A DNA stretch of 64,000 nucleotides, taken from the NCBI GenBank assembly GCA_037953745.1, contig JBAKBP010003240.1, positions 93,571-157,570 of the forward strand, in the 5' to 3' direction. Shown piece by piece: positions 20,042 to 31,085 of the stretch. The position numbers and the translations under genes are program-made. The notes below the pieces were generated by a model, which worked only from the letters and a program-made list of their open reading frames with translations, ran no database searches and was not told the origin of the DNA. This DNA is from Lithodes maja (Eukaryota; Arthropoda; Malacostraca; Decapoda; Lithodidae). Each line of letters begins with the position of its first letter. The first letter of the stretch is position 1.

Positions 20042-21527
20042 CTCTTGCAAAGTGCCCCTTTTCATGACAATGATAACACTCCAACTCCCCCTTGGGCTTC
20101 CCTTGGTACTGGGAAGGGCCCGGCCCCTTCTTAAATGGGACGGTGCTAGTCTTGTGGTCAGTCTTGGTATCATGGCTCTTGTACTTATTTGCATAATGTA
20201 TATCACTAACTCGGGGGGGTGGGGCGTCACGCCCCTTGTTACCTGCCTCACTACGCTGGGCAGACCCGCACCCACGAATTAGTGATAGCCGGAGGTCAGC
20301 CATCTCAGCTGCCTCCTGTAGAGTTTTTGGGTTCTTTTCTTTAATTGTTAAAGTCATTTCTGCACCTGTACACTTATAAAACTGCTCGAGCAGAAACAGC
20401 TCAGTCAACTGTTCGGCCGTCTCAGCTTTCTCAGAACGTGTCCAGTTTGTAAGTGCATCTTTTAAGTCCCGGGCATGTTCAAGAAAGGTCGCCTCCCTAG
20501 TCTTCGTAACACCCCGAAACTTCAATCGATATGTTTCTGGTTGCAACTCGTATGCCCGTAGGACAGCTCTCTTCAATTCTGGGTAGTCAATGCAAGACTC
20601 TAAAGGTAGTGCATCATAAGCCTTCAGACCCTTACCCGTAAGTCTTGAGGAGACTAGAGCTGCCCACTTCTCTTCAGGCCAATTATGCTCCCTACACTTC
20701 TTCTCAAAACGATTAAAAAATTCTGTGACTTCAGTTTCACTAAATGCCGGCACCAATTTGACTAAGTGGGACAAGGACTGTTCTCTTACTTGGCCCTCAC
20801 GGCCCATCCGAGTCCCTGTCGACTCTGCACGAGTCTTATCTAAATCTATTTGAGCACAATATTTCTCTGAGTCGTACCTAAGCTCAGCCTCATGCCTCCT
20901 GGTCTCATCCTCTTGCCTCCTAACCTCAATCTCATGCCTCCTAGTCTCATTCTCAATCTCATGCCTCCTAGTCTCATTCTCCTGCTTCTGCTTCCTAGCC
21001 TCAGCCTCAATCTCCTTCTCCTGCTTCCTAGCCTCAATCTCAATTTTAGCAAGCTCAAGTCTAAATACCATATCTGGAGACAGGCAGGAAGAGGGAGTTG
21101 CCACTACTGAAGGAGGGGGGGCAAAAACTGGGGAACCACCATGTGCACCACCCAAGGGCACTCCAATCTGCCAATTCTCATCCCTCTGTGGGAGAGTGCT
21201 AACCTCCGGTAACTGAGTGGACGGCACTGTGGGAGTCGAGTGAGAGGGGATCTGGGGAGGAACCCCCCCAAACGCCCTCTCCTCCGAAACCCCATGTCGC
21301 CCACGCAACACCCAGGAAATCAGCTCCCCCTTGGACATCCCTACTACATTGGCAATGCCCAAAACCTTGGCTATCAGGTGCAAGCCATAAACATTCACCC
21401 CAGTCAGCCTCTCCTCCGTCACGTGGTACCGCTTACTCACAAAGACTCTAGCATCCTCCTCACTGATTACTAACGGCACCTCTTCAAATGGCATCTCTCG
21501 CTCCTCGTCAGTGCTAGGGCACGACAT
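20034..21527 (-). CDS. gag: Element 3 gag: SCAN-like capsid, coiled coil, zinc knuckle
   Basis: I take the ATG at 21527 (MSCPSTDEERE); upstream in-frame codons offer only a GTG. An N-terminal region with YGLHLIAKVLGI and SKGELISWVL comes first. About 75 residues of highly charged coiled coil follow (repeated RRHEIE units, encoded near 20850-21060). The capsid region (LVPAFSETEVTEFFNRFEKK, EKWAALVSSRLTGKGLKAYD, LRAYELQPETYRLKFRG, FLEHARDLKDAL) resembles the SCAN-type capsid known from Gmr1-like elements. A CCHC knuckle CYHCHEKGHFARV then lacks its last Cys, because a 2-nt deletion near 20041 shifts the frame into the protease. The rest of gag is open, about 498 codons. Gag would form virus-like particles. 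Confidence 0.85.
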   Translation of the reverse strand: MSCPSTDEEREMPFEEVPLVISEEDARVFVSKRYHVTEERLTGVNVYGLHLIAKVLGIANVVGMSKGELISWVLRGRHGVSEERAFGGVPPQIPSHSTPTVPSTQLPEVSTLPQRDENWQIGVPLGGAHGGSPVFAPPPSVVATPSSCLSPDMVFRLELAKIEIEARKQEKEIEAEARKQKQENETRRHEIENETRRHEIEVRRQEDETRRHEAELRYDSEKYCAQIDLDKTRAESTGTRMGREGQVREQSLSHLVKLVPAFSETEVTEFFNRFEKKCREHNWPEEKWAALVSSRLTGKGLKAYDALPLESCIDYPELKRAVLRAYELQPETYRLKFRGVTKTREATFLEHARDLKDALTNWTRSEKAETAEQLTELFLLEQFYKCTGAEMTLTIKEKNPKTLQEAAEMADLRLSLIRGCGSAQRSEAGNKGRDAPPPRVSDIHYANKYKSHDTKTDHKTSTVPFKKGPGPSQYQGKPKGELECYHCHEKGHFARVS

Positions 21528-21731
21528 ACTGAAGTCCACAAAAAAAATCTCGAGACAAAAGTGTTAAACTTCCTTATGCAAGCACTAATTACTAAATTAA
21601 CTGGAGTCTCTTAAATGCTCTACTAATTGCCATACAAAAAAAAATATTCTTCAATATGCACGCTAAAGTACAAACAAACAAATGTTGTACAACTCTGCAA
21701 AAATTTATACTGTTCACAAAATCCTAAGCAA

Positions 21732-21739
21732 GGTCGCCA
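21732..21739 (-). promoter_or_regulatory. Primer-binding site, element 3
   Basis: Two bases after the 5' LTR the minus strand reads TGGCGACCTTGCTTAGGA. TGG pairs with the tRNA 3' CCA. The start TGGCGACC resembles, from memory, the PBS of Drosophila 412/mdg1, which use an arginine tRNA; I could not check the match beyond these 8 bases. Confidence 0.7.
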
Positions 21740-21741
21740 TT

Positions 21742-23598
21742 TGTTACGACCGGGCACTCGGGTACACTAGGGCTCTCACACAGGACTCGAGTATGGCTCG
21801 CTGCCACAACGGAAACACACGATCCCAACCCCAGAGTACTGCCAGCCGAACAAAAAACACCAATACCCTCCAGAGTTCTATCTGCTATAACGGGGTATAC
21901 AAGAACTCGGTACTAGCATTTCACAACAGACTAATAAAGAGACGGGAGTTATCTAGTCTGGTCAACAATCAAACAAAGAAGTAAATACAACAACACCAAA
22001 GAATAGTGTTGGCCGAAGCCGAAGTAATCCACCCTTGACTAAGAACTTAAGAAGTCCTCCACCCTCTACTTCGGATCGGCACTATTACGTTACGTTAAAC
22101 AATAGTCCTCGAGCATCGAGCAAGGAATCTTCTGATAAAGTTAGATGCTTCTCGGATACTCGTAAGAAGTAAGTATCGGATTTTGAACAGCAATTCAATA
22201 AGCAACACACTGGCAATTAACTAATATTAAAGGCTTTAAATTGACATAAGAAGAATTATAAGAATAGACAGTAGTAAATGGCAAACATATAAAAGAAGTA
22301 CTCCGACAATGCACTGGCAACAGCCTACTAGGATTGTGCTCGGGGGCCACTAATCTCTAAAGTAGCTATGCGTGCCACACATGAAATCAATAGTGCATAA
22401 ACAATAACATACATAAGGAAAGCTTCAATACTATGCTGTATCTGCTGACCGAGCAAAGTCTAGCTGGGATGTAGTAGGCTAGGAAACAATGGCTGAGCAA
22501 GCGGCTCGTAGCCTAGCGAGGTCCTTAAGGCTGTGCGGCCAAATTACGTTAATTGACGGGATGCTCTCTTGAGAGATCCAGATCACTAGTATCTGGTTCT
22601 CTCCTGGCGATCCTCTCAAAGTCAAACAAACGAGTTAGCACAGTGCTGGGTGGCAGAGGCAAAAGCCCTCACTCGCAACACAGTGCTAAACTCACAAGGT
22701 ACACAGTCAGAAAGACCACCTAGGCTTTCCAAGTCTCCGTTGCGATTGTACAGGTTCAACAAAACCTAATACACATCGGGAATCACAACTCTAGTAGCCT
22801 TATCCCAGTCTAGCATCACCTAGATCGGCAGAAAACAGGAACATGAATAATCATACACAGGGAAATGCATATACGAGTGCAACAAACATTAATCAATCCT
22901 ATTCTAGTTATCCCTTCCAAAATAGGCTATTCTAATAGGCATATATCTCGTGAGAACTCAAGCGATAATACTTTGGCTGACTAAATCTGCACCAAAGGGG
23001 TCATTGAGGTTAAAAAGGGTTCAGGAGAAGAAGAAGTTAGGCGGTACAGAGAGTAGGGAAAGTTCACATCAGTCGGAAGAATATATATAGTTGCAAGGGA
23101 TATAAGAAGTCGCTCTGCCTGATGAGTTCTAAGGGATATGTGGCGAGACTTCCCTTTTTATACTCGGCCCTCTAGTGAGCATATCGCCAACTACTAAGGA
23201 CCGCCCACTAGCAATCATTACGTAATATTCTCTCTCAATCTGGGATCGACAAAGGATTTCCCACGCACTGAGAGGGAGGAAGGAGGAGGGAGGAGGGAAT
23301 TAGGCCTACCTGCCCGCGTGGCGCACTCACTGGTCCCCGTTACATACTCTCTCTCTCCTCTCATCATTACAAATAAGTCCCACACACAACACTTATAACT
23401 AATGATATAAAATAGAACTCGTTGACTCAGATGAAAACAAAATACATATTTATAATACTTATAGTACAACGGCTCACATAAACTAAGTTAGGAAACTCTA
23501 CACAGACTACAGCCAAAGTTCCTGCCCTGACGATCCTAGCGAGAGTGGGGCATGACTGGGCGTTCTGTACAGCATGCTCATACTCGACATGCGTCACA
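21742..23598 (-). repeat. Element 3, 5' LTR (1857 bp)
   Basis: It is nearly identical to 15345-17201. On the minus strand it ends at 21742 and is followed by AATGGCGACC, the primer-binding site. Its other edge at 23598 abuts the ATAC duplication. Confidence 0.93.
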
Positions 23599-23602
23599 AT
23601 AC

Positions 23603-23757
23603 CCCGTTATCGGAGATTTAACTCTGGAGGGTATAGGTGTTTTTTGTGCGCCGGCATTATAAGTTCGAGGGTTGGATCTAGTGTTACCGTTGTGGCTGTG
23701 TGCCTTTCTAGTCCAATGATTAAGAGCCCTTGTTTTATACGAGCCCCGGTCGTAACA
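23603..23757 (+). repeat. Element 2, 5' LTR, part 2 (terminal 155 bp)
   Basis: The sequence CCCCGTTATCGG...GGTCGTAACA completes the 5' LTR after the ATAC repeat at 23599-23602. It ends at 23757, two bases before the primer-binding site. Confidence 0.9.
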
Positions 23758-23759
23758 AA

Positions 23760-23767
23760 TGGCGACC
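23760..23767 (+). promoter_or_regulatory. Primer-binding site, element 2
   Basis: After the 5' LTR ends at 23757 the sequence reads AA then TGGCGACCTTGCTTAGGA. It is the same site as in elements 1, 3 and 4, so all share a primer tRNA. Confidence 0.7.
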
Positions 23768-23984
23768 TTGCTTAGGATTTTGTGAACTAAGAGAAATATT
23801 GCAGGAGTGTTGTGGTCTTTTGTTTTTGTTTAAAGGAATATAGTGGACATGTGGATTTTTTTTTGGCAAGTAGTATAAACACTTAAGAGTCTTCAAGCAT
23901 TTTATATTTTTTGAGTGAATAGTGCTACATAAGAGTTTAGGTACTTCTTTTTTTGATAAACATTGAGAATTTTCGGTAGACAAT

Positions 23985-25156
23985 ATGTCGGACGACGGAT
24001 CAGTTTACAGTGGGGATACAGTACGGGAAACAGACTCTGAGGTGCAGCAGCGGGGTTTGTCAGAAGGTATTAGAGTTATAACTAGTGAGGAGGATGCAAC
24101 GAAGTTTCTGGAGATACCTATTACTGTTGACCAGGTGTCGGGGATTGATCGGTATGGTCTCCAGTGTTTGGCCACGGTCATGGGTCATGTGGGCACTAGC
24201 AGCGTGACGAGAGGTGACCTGGTGGCCTGTGTGCTCGGCGGGGTGCATGGGGCTTTGGGTGGAGCGGGAGCTGGGGAGCTGAGGCACCTTCGGCCCAGCC
24301 CCCATTCCACTCGACTCCTACCATGGCGCCCCCTCGGGCTCCGGAGCCGGGTACGTTCCCGCAGGCCGATAGTCACTGGCAGCGTGGTCTGCACTTGGGT
24401 GAGTCTCCAATTGTTGCATCTCCTCCTCCTCCAGGTTTGACTCCAGATATGCTCTTCCAGCTTGAGATGGCTAAGCAGCAACGGGAATCTGAGCAGCAGC
24501 AGAGGGAGTTTGAGATGGCTAAGATTCAGGCTGAGGAGAGAAGGGCCAGATTTGAGATTGAGCAACGAAAGCATGAATCTGAGATTGAGATGGTCAGGAT
24601 TCAGGCTGAGGAGAGAAAGGCTGAGCTTCAGGTTGAGGCTACGAAGTACTGTGCAGACAGAGATCTTAAAAAGTCTAGGGTGGAGTCGACAGGGCAGCGT
24701 CTCGGTTCTGGGAATCGAGGTCTTGATCAGTCGTTATCGCACCTGCTCAAGTTGGTCCCTGTATTTGATGAGTCGGGTGTCACTGAATTTTGTATGCGTT
24801 TTGAGAAGAAGTGCCGGGAGCATCAATGGCCCGAGGTTAAGTGGGCAGCCCTGGTTTCCTCTAGATTGGTTGGCAAAGGACTCAAGGCATATGATGCGTT
24901 GCCCTTGGAGTCTTGCATCGATTATGAGGTATTGAAGGAGGCTGTCCTGCGGGCATATGAGTTACAACCAGAGACGTACAGATTGAATTTCCGGGGTGTA
25001 ACGAAGGATCGTGAGTGCACCTTTCTTGAGCATGCCCGGGATCTGTCCGATGCATTTAGAAACTGGCTGCGTTCTGAGAAGGCATCGACGTTTGAGGAGT
25101 TGAAACAGCTGATGCTTCTAGAAGAAAAAAATTCAAGTGTACGGGCGGCGATCTGA
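23985..25156 (+). pseudogene. gag: Element 2 gag, frameshifted twice
   Basis: The ATG at 23985 opens MSDDGSVYSGDTVRETDSEV, then YGLQCLATVMGH and TRGDLVACVL, the same N-terminal layout as in element 3. An 8-nt insertion (GAGCTGAG, near 24270-24282, relative to element 1) shifts the frame; it resumes with APEPGTFPQADSHWQRG. A charged coiled coil (24450-24650) and the SCAN-like capsid follow: LKLVPVFDESGVTEFCMRFE, WAALVSSRLVGKGLKAYD, RECTFLEHARDL. Near 25125 a small change (AGAAGAAAAAAATTC against AGAACAATTTTTC in element 1) adds 2 nt and ends the frame. The region beyond it continues in another frame. Confidence 0.85.
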
Positions 25157-26725
25157 CGTTGAATATTAAAGAGAAAAACCCCAAAACTTTTCAGGAGGCA
25201 GCTGAGATGGCTGACCTTCGGTTATCTTTGATTCGTGGGTGCGGTCTTGCACAGAGAAGTGATGCAGGCAATAAGGAGCGTAACCCTCCCCCTCCCCGAA
25301 ACACTGATACACATAATTACACTAAGAACAAGAGCAACGACACCAAAACTGACCATAAACCTAATACCGTCCCGTTTAAGAAGGGTCAGTGCCCTTCCTC
25401 ACCTCATGGGAAGCCCAAGGGGGAGTTAGAGTGTTTTCATTGTCATGAGAAGGGGCATTTTGCAAGAGTCTGTCCTAGCAAGCCACCTAATGCAGTTGTG
25501 TCTTTGGCTCGCAACATTGGGGTGTCCCCGAAGTCGTCTGAGTTTGCCCGGGGTATAACATCAGAGGCTGGGACACAGCCAGTGGAGAAGAATCCGGAAG
25601 GCTCGAACCCTGTCCGCGATGTCTTTTGTGACCATCGAGGGCATAGCTGCGTGAAGTGGGCTGGTAAGAAGCATGGAGTTGAGCTGTTGCGAGACACGGG
25701 TGCCTCTCAGACTTTGTTGAAGAACTTTACTGGTAGACCAATAAACGTGGCACGGGTGGTTGTTGTGCAAGGTATCAATGCTATCAGGTCACACCCGTTG
25801 GTCAGGATGGAACTGGAGGTAGATGGTGTGACACAAGAGTTGGATGTGGGAATTGTGGAGAACTTGCCTGTTGGGGGCGTCGACCTCCTTCTCGGCAACG
25901 ACTTTGCGGTGCCTACTTCTGAGGTTTCCCCCTTGGTCGTTGCCGAGAAGCCGGCCGACGTGAGTAGGGAGAAACAGGAGTGGGTAGAGAAGTGTCAAGT
26001 ACAATCTATGGCGTGCGTTGTTACAAGACCTCTTGCACCCAAAGTGTCACAGCCTATTCCTCAGTCTTCTGACCAGCGGAGGAACGGTTGGAAGAAGACG
26101 GCTGATGTTGGTAAAAGTTTGGAGAGTTTAGTACCAGCGGCTCTTCTTGGCAACTCAGTATTGACACCATTGTTGGAGTCTGGAGAAGCCCCAGGACCTG
26201 TCACAACTAGTGAGGAGGTAGGGCAGGAAGAGACTCCGAGGCAGCAACGTTACACACGGAGAGAAAAAAGGGTTGCTCAGTTTGATATTGGGGGAGGACT
26301 TGGGTTGCTTCGGAAGCATTTAGACAGGTTGGTTCCCTCAGATATTTGTAAACTGCAGTTGGAGGATCCGGAAGTTCAGAAGTGTGGTAATGGTCCTGTC
26401 GAGATCAAACACGAGGGCGGGGAAACATGTCTTGTGAACCTGTTGGAGGAGTTTGTGAGGCAACCACCTGAGCAGCCTACTGTCCCTGCGTTGGTCTGCA
26501 GCGGCCAAGGTGGAGAAGGAGAGGGGGGCAGTAGGGCACAGGTGGAGGAGAGTAGGGATTGTCATGTCTCGGCGGAGCAGTGGGCGGGGGACACGAGCCT
26601 GGTGGCTGTGGAAGCGCTAGAGCACCTGCCTGAGCAGCAGTGTGCAGCGCTCCAGCACCAGCTCGGTTCATACCCCACTGGTCGTGCCGAGCCCCTGAGC
26701 CTCACAACTCGGGCGGTGCAAGATG
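25157..26725 (+). pseudogene. pol: Element 2 gag C-terminus, protease and pol remnant part 1
   Basis: The frame opens with NIKEKNPKTFQEAAEMADLR (end of capsid), then an intact CCHC knuckle CFHCHEKGHFARVC (25432-25473). Without any frame change it runs into the protease: LLRDTGASQTLL (Asp at 25693-25695) and VDLLLGNDFAVP. This shows that gag and protease form one reading frame in this family. Next are RREKRVAQFDIGGGLGLL with VPSDICKLQLEDPEVQK, resembling the segment ahead of integrase, then CLVNLLEEFV and an acidic linker ending AALQHQLGSYP. A 1-nt insertion near 26727 breaks the frame. Confidence 0.85.
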
Positions 26726-27900
26726 TTCCCGTGGGCAGGTCACGTGAATGTTGAAAGACCGTTAGCCTCGTTGTTTCGGTGGTTCAAGGTGGGCGACGAG
26801 GCTTGGACATTGTTGTCAGGTCAGGGTCGACCCATGGCTGCCAAGGGTGGTGGTCAAAAGGAGGACATTGAGCAGATTGGTGAGTTTGGCTGTGGAGTGG
26901 ATGTGCCCGGTCGTCATATAGCCTCCCAATGCTGCTCTAGTCGAATGCAACAGCCCTACCATAGACCGACTGTATCTGGCCATGTCGCTAAAAGCGGTGA
27001 TGCTGCGCAGGCAGATGTAGTTGCAAGGAATGCGGGGGTGCGCATGTACGGTATCGGCGGGGAAGCTTTAGCAATAATGAACTATGGGAGTGACTGCACA
27101 GGTGGTACTGATTGTCCCTCTCATGACCTGGCTGTTCTAGGGACGAAGGTGGAGAAGGAGGGAGACTACAGGTTAGAAACTGCGGTCTCGGCTGGGTTGT
27201 GGGAGGGCACTAGGCATGTTGTTCTGCGAGATAAGTTGTTTACTAGGCTGTGGCAGTGCATCCGCATGTTTGTTGCTTCTCCAGGCCTGATGTACGGGGT
27301 AGAATCCGACATGGAGGCTGGAGACAGTGCAAGGCTCAGTTTAATTCCCTACCGTATGCATCCTGCTCGACAGCCTGTGGTGCAAGCAGAGCTGGATTAC
27401 GTGTTGACGAAGGGTCTGAGGGATAAGGAATGTTGTGAGTGGTCGTTGCCTGTAACTTTGCAACCTGTGTTAAGTGGCAAGATCAGTGAGTGTGTTGATT
27501 GCGAGAGTGTGTGTGCATTATCCCTGACAGACGCCTATACCTTATCGAGAGTCGACGACACCATAGACCGCATCGGGGCTGCATCGCCTATTACGAAGGT
27601 AGAACTAGTGAAAGGCTTTTGGCAGGTCCCGTTGCCGGAAAGAGCGAAGAGAAATGCCAGTCTTGTGTTGAACTGGGCAGTTTATCAGTGTCAGGTGTTG
27701 TTGTGCTGCCGGAACACAAGTTGGATGTGTGGCATGCTAAGGGCACTGATAATATTTTGGCTGATTGTTTGTCACGGGAGGGTTTGTTTGCAGGAGAATC
27801 CTCGCCGTTCAGTCAGTGTGTGTTGAGAGTGGAGTACAATTGGCTTGCCCCTGTAAGAGCAGCCGCCATAAACATATTAAAAAATGAACATTCTATAAAA
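26726..27900 (+). pseudogene. pol: Element 2 pol remnant part 2: integrase end, partial RT, RNase H end
   Basis: The frame continues with FKVGDEAWTLLSGQGRP and RMQQPYHRPTVSG (integrase GPY/F-like end). RT entry follows: LIPYRMHPARQPVVQ, GLRDKECCEWSLPV, SRVDDTIDRIGA and ITKVELVKGFWQVPL. The last is motif A, with the usual Asp (LDL) replaced by Glu (VEL). After YQCQVL the RT stops: motif C, thumb and most of RNase H are gone. In a different frame the end of RNase H appears as HKLDVWHAKGTDNILADCLSRE. Element 1 has the same junction. Nothing resembling an integrase core is present. Confidence 0.82.
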
Positions 27901-28173
27901 ACTCTTTCTTTAATAGTTAAATTTTTGTTTAAGTATGTTATAGCTAAAGTTCTGAGTCGAAGCTGTGCTTCTCTCAGAAGGCTGGGCTAGTAGAAGCTCG
28001 CTCTAGGAGCATAGCAGTATGAATTAATTAAGCTATTGTGTTGGGAGGGGTTGTAATTTTGTTTTTTGTTGATGAGAACTGAGCTTTGCCTTCTTTGTTG
28101 TGAAGTGATTAGGGGTGGCGAGTCTTATCGGCGTTCTGCTTGTCAATATAGAGCTTATGGTTGAGCGTCTAAT

Positions 28174-28186
28174 ATCTTGGGGGGGG
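28174..28186 (+). promoter_or_regulatory. Polypurine tract, element 2
   Basis: The sequence TATCTTGGGGGGG lies directly before the 3' LTR start TGTGACGCC at 28187, and corresponds to the tracts in elements 1 and 3. Confidence 0.75.
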
Positions 28187-30003
28187 TGTGACGCCTGCAG
28201 CATGGCAGAACGCCATGTGGGCTCAGCCGCTCGCTTGGCTACTCGCTAGCACTCGGCAGGGCAGTGTATTTGGATACAGTCTATCTACAATGTTGTACTT
28301 TCTTTCTTGTGAATCGTCATGTCACAGGCAGTACAGAAGTAGTCTTTATTTTCGCCTGTGACAATGCATTGTATTATATATCATGAGTTGAACATAAGAT
28401 GCATTGTAGTGAAGGAGAGAGTGCGAGCGAGCAGCGTGGGAGGGGAGTGTTGCTTTCCCTCCTCCTTTCCTCCCTCCCGGAGGAGTCCCTCGCCCGCGTG
28501 GCTTTCTCTCGGTTTTGATTGGCTGGTGGTTCCTGGCGCCTTCTGCAGGCCTGCTGTCTGGTGACGTAGTGGCCTGTGATTGGCTGACCACCATTCCTTT
28601 GTGTGTGATCCTGGAGGGGTCCCGAGGAGCTATTCTCTTCAGAGCTTGCTTGACCAGCATACCCTTAACATATCCCTTGCCCTGTCCCAGACTTCTACCT
28701 ATAGAGCACTTTCTCTCTCTCAACTTCTTACCTCTCATTCTTCCTCTCTATTTAATATCATAACTCTCCTTTGGTTCTGCATGATTTAATATATCGGCCA
28801 GCGTATTATATGCTGAAGCTCTCAGATATTATATGTTTAGTTAGGCATTTTGGAGGGGTTACCATTTTGTCTGTAGAGGTTCGACATACTCACGGTGTCT
28901 CCCTATCTAATCCTTGGCTGTCTGCTGGGCTATTTAATGCTAGACTGGGGTAAGGCTACTTGTGTTGTGATTTCCGATGTGCAACAGGTTTTGGTGAACC
29001 TGTACAATCGCAACGGAGACGTGGGAAGCCTAGGTGGTCTTTCTGACTGTGTACCTTGTGAGTTTAGCACTGTGCTGCGAGTGAAGGCTTTTGCCTCTGC
29101 CACCCAGCACTGTGCTAACTCGTTTTGTTTTGACATTGCGAGGGTCGCCAGGAGAGAACCAGATACTAGCGATCTGGATCTCTCAAGAGAGCACCCCGTC
29201 AATTAACGTAATTTGGCCGCACAGTCTTAAGGACCACGCTTGGCTACGAGCCGCTTGCTCAGCCATTGTTTCCTAGCCTACGACATCCCAGCTAGACTTT
29301 ATTAGCCTAGCAGACACCCGTTTAGAATTATAAACTCTTATGTTATGTATGCAGCATTCTTATTCACGTTGACTGTAAGCCTTGGTTGTTGTTGAGTTGC
29401 ACAACCTGAGCAGGTTTTTTTTTAGTTGCCTGACTAAGTACTTCTTCTGTTGTTGGAGATAATACTAGTGTGCATTTATCGTTATTCCCGTGTCAGTTAA
29501 CACTGTCTGCCTCTACACTTGTCCTATATTGTCCCTGCTTTATATAACAGTTCAAAATCCGATACGATCATCTTACCCCAGCATCAGACTTTCTTCAGAA
29601 GATTCCTGCTCGATGCTTTGGGACTTTGGTTCACTTTCTTTAGTATAGGAGTGACAGTTCGTTATTGTTTAGAATAACTTTAAATATACCTTCTTCTAGT
29701 TTGCATTAAATCATTGCAGTGATTTAATTAAGATCTCTTATCTTTTCCTTGTATACCTTATTAATGTAATTGTATGTTGTTGTGATCAGGCTGTATCAGA
29801 GATCATCAGCCTGTAGTAGTAGTGCACTTATACTGAGTTATAGGATACCCCGTTATCGCAGATTTAACTCTGGAGGGTATAGGTGTTTTTTGTGCGCCGG
29901 CATTATAAGTTCGAGGGTTGGATCTAGTGTTACCGTTGTGGCTGTGTGCCTTTCTAGTCCAATGATTAAGAGCCCTTGTTATATACGAGCCCCGGTCGTA
30001 ACA
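28187..30003 (+). repeat. Element 2, 3' LTR (1817 bp, unbroken)
   Basis: The LTR starts TGTGACGCCTGCAGCATGG and ends GGTCGTAACA, followed by CTAG. It is the only complete LTR of element 2 and provides the read-through reference for the insertion site of element 3. It carries the ATTGG pair at 28518 and 28579. Confidence 0.93.
28518..28583 (+). promoter_or_regulatory. Paired inverted CCAAT boxes in 3' LTR of element 2
   Basis: ATTGG at 28518 and 28579, again 61 bp apart, as in the 5' LTR at 14012/14073. Confidence 0.45.
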
Positions 30004-30007
30004 CTAG

Positions 30008-30801
30008 GCTTCCCACGTATCCGTTGCGATTGTACAAGTTCAACAAAACCTGGTACACATCGGAAATCACAACATCAATAGCCTTACCCCAGTCTAGCAT
30101 TAAATATCCCAGCAGACAAACAAGAAATAGGTAGGGAGACACCACGAGTGTGTCGAACCTCTACAGACAAAATGTTAACCCCTCCAAAATGTCTAACTAA
30201 ACATGGAATATCTGAGAGCTTCAGCATATAATAGGATGCCTGATGTATGAAATTGTGCAGAACCAAAGGGGAGTTATGATGTTAAATAGATTGGAAGAAT
30301 GAGAGGTAAGAAGTTGAGAGAGAGAGAAAGTGTTCTATAGGTAGAAGTCGGGGACAGGTGGCAAGGGAGGTGTGAAGGGTATGCTGGTCAGGCAAGCTCT
30401 GAGCAAGGAAAGCACAAAGGCAGCAGGGAGTGCGGGGGACCACTTCCTGACGCGGCAGGAGGTGGTAAGGCGGCCAGCCACTCAGAGGGCCCGGCCGTGG
30501 CATGACGTCACCGAGACAACGTGTAACACTACGCGTTCTACCCTCTGCCCCCTGCACATACTCACTCACACTCTCTAGCTGTATCATTCAATCTTATACA
30601 TTAAACTTATAACTGATGATATAAAATATAATGCATTGTCACAGGCGAAAATAAAGACCACTTCTGTACTGCCTGTGACATGACGATTCACAAGAAAGAA
30701 AGTACAACATTGTAGATAGACTGTAGACAAATTCATTGCCCTGGCGAGAGATAGCGAGCGGCTGAGCCCACGTGGCGTTCTGCTAAGCTGCAGGCGTCAC
30801 A
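30008..30801 (-). repeat. Element 1, 3' LTR, part 1 (proximal piece)
   Basis: Read on the minus strand the LTR begins TGTGACGCCTGCAGCTTAGC at 30801, just after the polypurine tract, and runs to 30008, where the second CTAG copy (30004-30007) marks the edge of element 2. It includes a GCACAGGCGAAAATAAAG-type block near 30640-30660 on the plus strand that is shared with the other LTRs. Confidence 0.9.
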
Positions 30802-30817
30802 CCCCACCCAAGATATT
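30802..30817 (-). promoter_or_regulatory. Polypurine tract, element 1
   Basis: The minus strand reads AATATCTTGGGTGGGG directly before the 3' LTR start. One T interrupts the G run compared with element 2. Confidence 0.65.
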
Positions 30818-31085
30818 AGATGCTCAACCATGAGCTCCATATCTGACAAGCAGAACCCCGATAAGACACGCCACCCCTAACCACTTCGCAACAAAGAAGG
30901 CAAAGCTCAGTTCTCATCAACAACAAAAATTACAACCCCTCCCAACACAATAGCTTAATTAATACTGCTATGCTCCTAGAGCGAGCTTCTACTAGCCCAG
31001 CCTTCTGAGAGAAGTACAGGTTCGACTCAGAACTTCAGCTATAACATACTTAACAAATTTTAACTTTAAAGAGTTTTTATAGAAT

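Larger units (their letters stand above)
15345..23598 (-). mobile_element. LTR retrotransposon element 3 (innermost, youngest, Gmr1-like)
   Basis: This is a complete 8254-bp insertion with two LTRs of exactly 1857 bp (15345-17201 and 21742-23598), which differ at about six positions that I could find by eye. The element reads on the minus strand: PBS 21732-21739, gag 20034-21527, a protease-plus-pol remnant 17684-20041, and a polypurine tract at about 17202-17217. It interrupts the 5' LTR of element 2 with an ATAC duplication. Its LTR is a distinct subfamily from elements 1 and 2 (it begins the terminal block GGGCACTCGGGTACACTAGG). Confidence 0.95.
13677..30003 (+). mobile_element. LTR retrotransposon element 2 (middle, Gmr1-like, defective)
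   Basis: This plus-strand element has its 5' LTR at 13677-15344 plus 23603-23757 (split by element 3), internal region at 23758-28186 (4429 bp) and 3' LTR at 28187-30003. It is about 8.07 kb without element 3 and its extra ATAC. It inserted into the 3' LTR of element 1 with a CTAG duplication. The coding region has gag, protease and gutted pol, with several frameshifts. The LTRs (1823 and 1817 bp) differ at a modest number of sites. Confidence 0.93.

Noticed and set aside
20042..20275. N-terminal 78 codons of the frame that contains element 3 protease
   Set aside because: They overlap gag in another frame and have no resemblance to gag or protease; the real protein joins from gag through the knuckle, as element 2 shows.
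28346..28738. Minus-strand frame over the LTR (with a similar frame at 13807-14154)
   Set aside because: It is conserved only because the LTR is repeated; it crosses U3 sequence and has no domain.
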